DNA from: CAVPGH01 sp046726955
GTDB taxonomy: Bacteria > Acidobacteriota > Vicinamibacteria > Fen-336
DNA length: 6,551 nt
Reading direction: 5' to 3'
NCBI GenBank assembly: GCA_046726955.1
Contig: JBKPBQ010000065.1
Span: forward strand, 1-6,551
The position numbers and the translations under genes are program-made. Position 1 is the first letter of the stretch, and each line of letters opens with the position of its first letter. Positions 5,050 to 6,551 of this stretch are shown here, piece after piece. The notes below the pieces were generated by a model, which had not been told where the DNA came from, did not search any database, and worked only from the letters and a program-made list of their open reading frames with translations.

Positions 5050-6057
5050 TTGACCACGGGCGTCGTCGTCCTCGTGACACTCCTCCTCGTTCCCGGCCTG
5101 CTCGCGGCCCGCGCGCCTTTCACCTGCGTGCCCGCCCTGTCCGCCTCGTTCTGGATCGTCTCGTCCTGGTGGCTTCCCGCGAGCGTCGGCCGCGAACGGT
5201 TCCTGCGGGCGATACTCGTGGGCGGCGGCCTCCTCGCGCTCGTCCGCCTGCGCGAGTTGCCGCGCGGCCGGCCGCCGCTGCGGGCGGTGGCGATCGCGAC
5301 CGCGGTCGCCCTGCCGCTCGTCCTCGCGCTCGTGCCGATGCCGCTCGCGCCGAGCTTCTCCGCGACCTCGGCCACGCTCGTCGTCTGGAACGACGGGATT
5401 CCGTCTTCCTACCAGCCGCTCCTGGACCTCGCCCCGTTCGGCGCCGACGGCCCGGGGCTCGCCACGCTGGCTGCCGACGTCGCTCTCCTCTCGGGCCTGC
5501 CGCCGACGCGGGCAGTCGCTGTCGTGGGTCTGGCCGCGTCCTCCCTCCTCTGCTTGGGCGTGCTCGAGCTCCGTCGCGCGGCTGCACCGGCCCTTGTCGC
5601 CCTGGCGACGGCGCTTCTGGCCGGTCTCGTTCTACGAGCCGATTCCACGGTTCTCGCTCTTGCGTTGGCAGTCTCGTCGTATGCCATCCTGCTGGGCGGC
5701 GACTCCCTTCTACGCTCGCTGGCTGCCAGCCTGCTCCTCGCCGGGTGTCTCCTCTCCGAAAGCCTCATCGGCGTCACGGCACTTCTTGCTGTCGGCCTCG
5801 GGCTCCGTCCCTGGTCGTCTCCGCTCCGCCGAAACCGGACTGCCCTGGTCCTCGTAGTGGCTCTTGTGCTCGCCGTCCCTCAGATCCAACGGCTTGGTTC
5901 GGCGTTCTCCTTCGCAGAGCTGAGGTTCCTCGGCGCACGGCCCTGCCCGGCGCTGCCTTGGATCTACCAGTACGAAGCCGCGAAGTCGGCCCACCCCTGC
6001 GCCCTGACATTGTTTGACAAGTTACTGGGAAACCCGGACTTGTCTCGTTCGTACTAA
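5050..6057 (+). CDS. Polytopic membrane protein, function unknown (GT-C-like?)
   Basis: I cannot assign a family with confidence. The 335-residue protein has about ten hydrophobic helices, near residues 3-20, 27-42, 52-66, 77-97, 134-150, 153-171, 178-196, 200-234 (probably two), 236-252 and 263-279. An early polar loop at 98-133 contains VVWNDGIPSSYQPLLDLAPF. A large early loop with acidic residues between helices is typical of GT-C lipid-sugar glycosyltransferases and their unclassified relatives, which are usually longer (450 residues or more). This one stops soon after its last helix in a polar tail of about 55 residues with three cysteines nearby, so it may be a truncated copy. The last 60 nt or so are clearly lower in GC than the rest. 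TTG at 5050 is the first start after an in-frame TAA at 5008 and has no Shine-Dalgarno; the N-terminal helix starts immediately. A repeat element lies just upstream. Confidence 0.7.
   Translation: MTTGVVVLVTLLLVPGLLAARAPFTCVPALSASFWIVSSWWLPASVGRERFLRAILVGGGLLALVRLRELPRGRPPLRAVAIATAVALPLVLALVPMPLAPSFSATSATLVVWNDGIPSSYQPLLDLAPFGADGPGLATLAADVALLSGLPPTRAVAVVGLAASSLLCLGVLELRRAAAPALVALATALLAGLVLRADSTVLALALAVSSYAILLGGDSLLRSLAASLLLAGCLLSESLIGVTALLAVGLGLRPWSSPLRRNRTALVLVVALVLAVPQIQRLGSAFSFAELRFLGARPCPALPWIYQYEAAKSAHPCALTLFDKLLGNPDLSRSY
6016..6044 (+). other. Hairpin at the 3' end of the membrane protein gene
   Basis: GACAAGT (6016-6022) pairs perfectly with ACTTGTC (6038-6044), and inside it GGG-AAA-CCC (6027-6035) can form a second small stem. 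It lies in the last coding codons, in a stretch of low GC, with no T-run after it, so it is not a standard terminator. It could be an mRNA stability element or a protein-binding palindrome. Confidence 0.5.
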
Positions 6058-6070
6058 CTAGTAAGACGGA

Positions 6071-6171
6071 GAAGGCGTGGCGCTGTCGACGGGGTGACGG
6101 CGCGCCCGGGCCGATCGAGTGCCCCCAGAGAGGCCCCAAGGCGTGGCCGTCTTGTCGGGCGCCACGCCTTC
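6071..6171 (+). other. Structured intergenic RNA with competing helices
   Basis: GAAGGCGTGGCGC at 6071-6083 is perfectly complementary over 13 bp to 6159-6171, closing a domain of about 75 nt. The same 3' strand can instead pair with AAGGCGTGGC at 6138-6147 (10 bp to 6161-6170), because the 5' arm is duplicated within the region. Lesser stems are possible inside, GGGCC 6108-6112 with GGCCC 6132-6136 and GACGG 6088-6092 or 6096-6100 with CCGTC 6147-6151. The 3' arm also overlaps the 5' arm of the terminator at 6164. This is the layout of an attenuator or riboswitch, but I recognise no known class; it may simply be a complex terminator for the gene ending at 6057. Confidence 0.55.
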
Positions 6172-6190
6172 CTCCGGCGTTTTTGTTTTC
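6164..6190 (+). terminator. Probable intrinsic terminator
   Basis: ACGCC (6164-6168), a 7-nt loop and GGCGT (6176-6180) run directly into TTTTGTTTTC. The stem is short at 5 bp, but it is the only T-rich run beside a GC stem in this part of the window, and an upstream 10- or 13-bp helix may help or compete. It would end transcription from the gene stopping at 6057, or be a regulated stop before the gene at 6319. Confidence 0.6.
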
Positions 6191-6198
6191 CCGGGAAA
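6187..6198. promoter_or_regulatory. 12-bp perfect palindrome, possible operator
   Basis: TTTCCCGGGAAA is a perfect palindrome overlapping the end of the terminator T-run. It is about 95 bp upstream of the extended -10 at 6292. It could bind a dimeric regulator, or be chance; no second copy is seen in the window. Confidence 0.3.
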
Positions 6199-6291
6199 TT
6201 CTCCACGGCCAGAAAGGACACCGAAGGAAAGTGCCCGGGCCCTTCGCGACGAACCTGACGGCAAGCCACGGCGAGCAGCCCCCGGCGGGCC

Positions 6292-6300
6292 TGCTATGAT
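6292..6300 (+). promoter_or_regulatory. Extended -10 promoter of the gene at 6319
   Basis: TGCTATGAT contains the TGn extension and a hexamer matching TATAAT at five of six positions. No -35 is found at 16-19 nt, which extended -10 promoters can lack. Transcription would start near 6307, giving a leader of about 12 nt before the ATG at 6319, and no Shine-Dalgarno is present. Confidence 0.5.
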
Positions 6301-6318
6301 CGGCCCCGCGATGTCGCG

Positions 6319-6551
6319 ATGCGGACGACCGCGGTGAGGCCCTGGCTGAAGCGTACCCTCGTCGGCCTCGCGCTCGTCCTTTCCTTCTTCGTCTTCGGCT
6401 GGGTTCCCTACTACCTCGCGGGCATCGCGACGACCCGCCGCTTCCAGTACTCCGACAAGGAGAACAGCGGGATGACGCCCGCGTCGTTCCAGCTCGCCTC
6501 CGAGGACATGGCGTTCCGGTCGGCGGACGGCGTCGAGCTCAAGGGTTGGTG
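6319..6551 (+). CDS. Membrane-anchored protein, likely alpha/beta hydrolase, 3' end cut by window
   Basis: The first 77 codons are visible and the frame is open to the window edge. A basic N-terminus (R2, R7, K11, R12) is followed by a hydrophobic helix at about 13-34, which should be a signal anchor or an uncleaved signal. Then comes a polar stretch with the pattern MTPASFQLASEDMAFRSADG at 52-71 and GVELKGW at 71-77. The phrase of a phenylalanine strand, RSADGVELKGW and the preceding acidic turn is characteristic of the first strands of membrane-tethered alpha/beta hydrolases. The nucleophile elbow, the Asp and the His would all lie beyond the window, so catalysis cannot be judged. ATG at 6319 is preferred over the ATG at 6311, whose frame stops after eight codons; GTG at 6334 is a possible later start. 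A promoter-like TGCTATGAT lies 18 nt upstream. Confidence 0.7.
   Translation, partial: MRTTAVRPWLKRTLVGLALVLSFFVFGWVPYYLAGIATTRRFQYSDKENSGMTPASFQLASEDMAFRSADGVELKGW

Noticed and set aside
6014..6064. TTGACA as the -35 of a promoter for the structured RNA
   Set aside because: No -10-like hexamer lies at 16-18 nt; TACTAA and TAGTAA are 32 and 39 nt away.
6119..6337. 72-codon open frame in the intergenic region at the right
   Set aside because: It runs through the terminator hairpins and T-run, has no ribosome-binding site and overlaps the start of the hydrolase-like gene.

Overview
This is a very GC-rich bacterial window (roughly 70% by eye) with tightly packed genes, and TTG or GTG starts on five of them. 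I recognise no species marker. The style and gene types would fit Acidobacteriota, Myxococcota or a similar high-GC lineage; that is inference. I see no tRNA, rRNA, CRISPR array, transposase or phage gene.

Layout. (1) Positions 3-1823, plus strand: the C-terminal part of an HU/IHF nucleoid protein, then a likely co-transcribed trio: a PlsC-type lysophospholipid acyltransferase, a PilZ (c-di-GMP receptor) domain protein, and a small helical protein with about three degenerate HEAT-like repeats. (2) Positions 1834-1911: a 78-bp repeat element with perfect 15-bp terminal inverted repeats, nearly filling the convergent gap. (3) Positions 4845-1912, minus strand: a four-gene operon of a TSUP/TauE-SafE permease, a DUF1634 membrane protein, a HAD phosphatase and a DegT/DnrJ/EryC1 sugar aminotransferase. 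The first three genes abut or overlap; the last follows a 43-nt gap with its own ribosome-binding site. (4) Positions 4901-5031: a second, 131-bp copy of the same repeat, between divergent genes. (5) Positions 5050-6057, plus strand: an unrecognised polytopic membrane protein of 335 residues, resembling the first part of a GT-C-type glycosyltransferase and possibly truncated. (6) Positions 6058-6318: an intergenic region with competing stems that run into a T-rich terminator, a 12-bp palindrome and an extended -10 promoter. (7) From 6319: the N-terminus of a membrane-anchored protein that looks like the start of an alpha/beta hydrolase, cut by the window edge.

The TSUP and DUF1634 genes probably make one membrane anion transporter unit. 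The DegT enzyme points to amino-sugar synthesis for surface polysaccharide, and the HAD enzyme may act in the same or in housekeeping metabolism. The acyltransferase-PilZ pairing places c-di-GMP sensing beside phospholipid synthesis.

No gene set here is clearly a new system. The strongest unexplained signals are the paired nonautonomous repeat elements and the riboswitch-like set of competing helices at 6071-6190.
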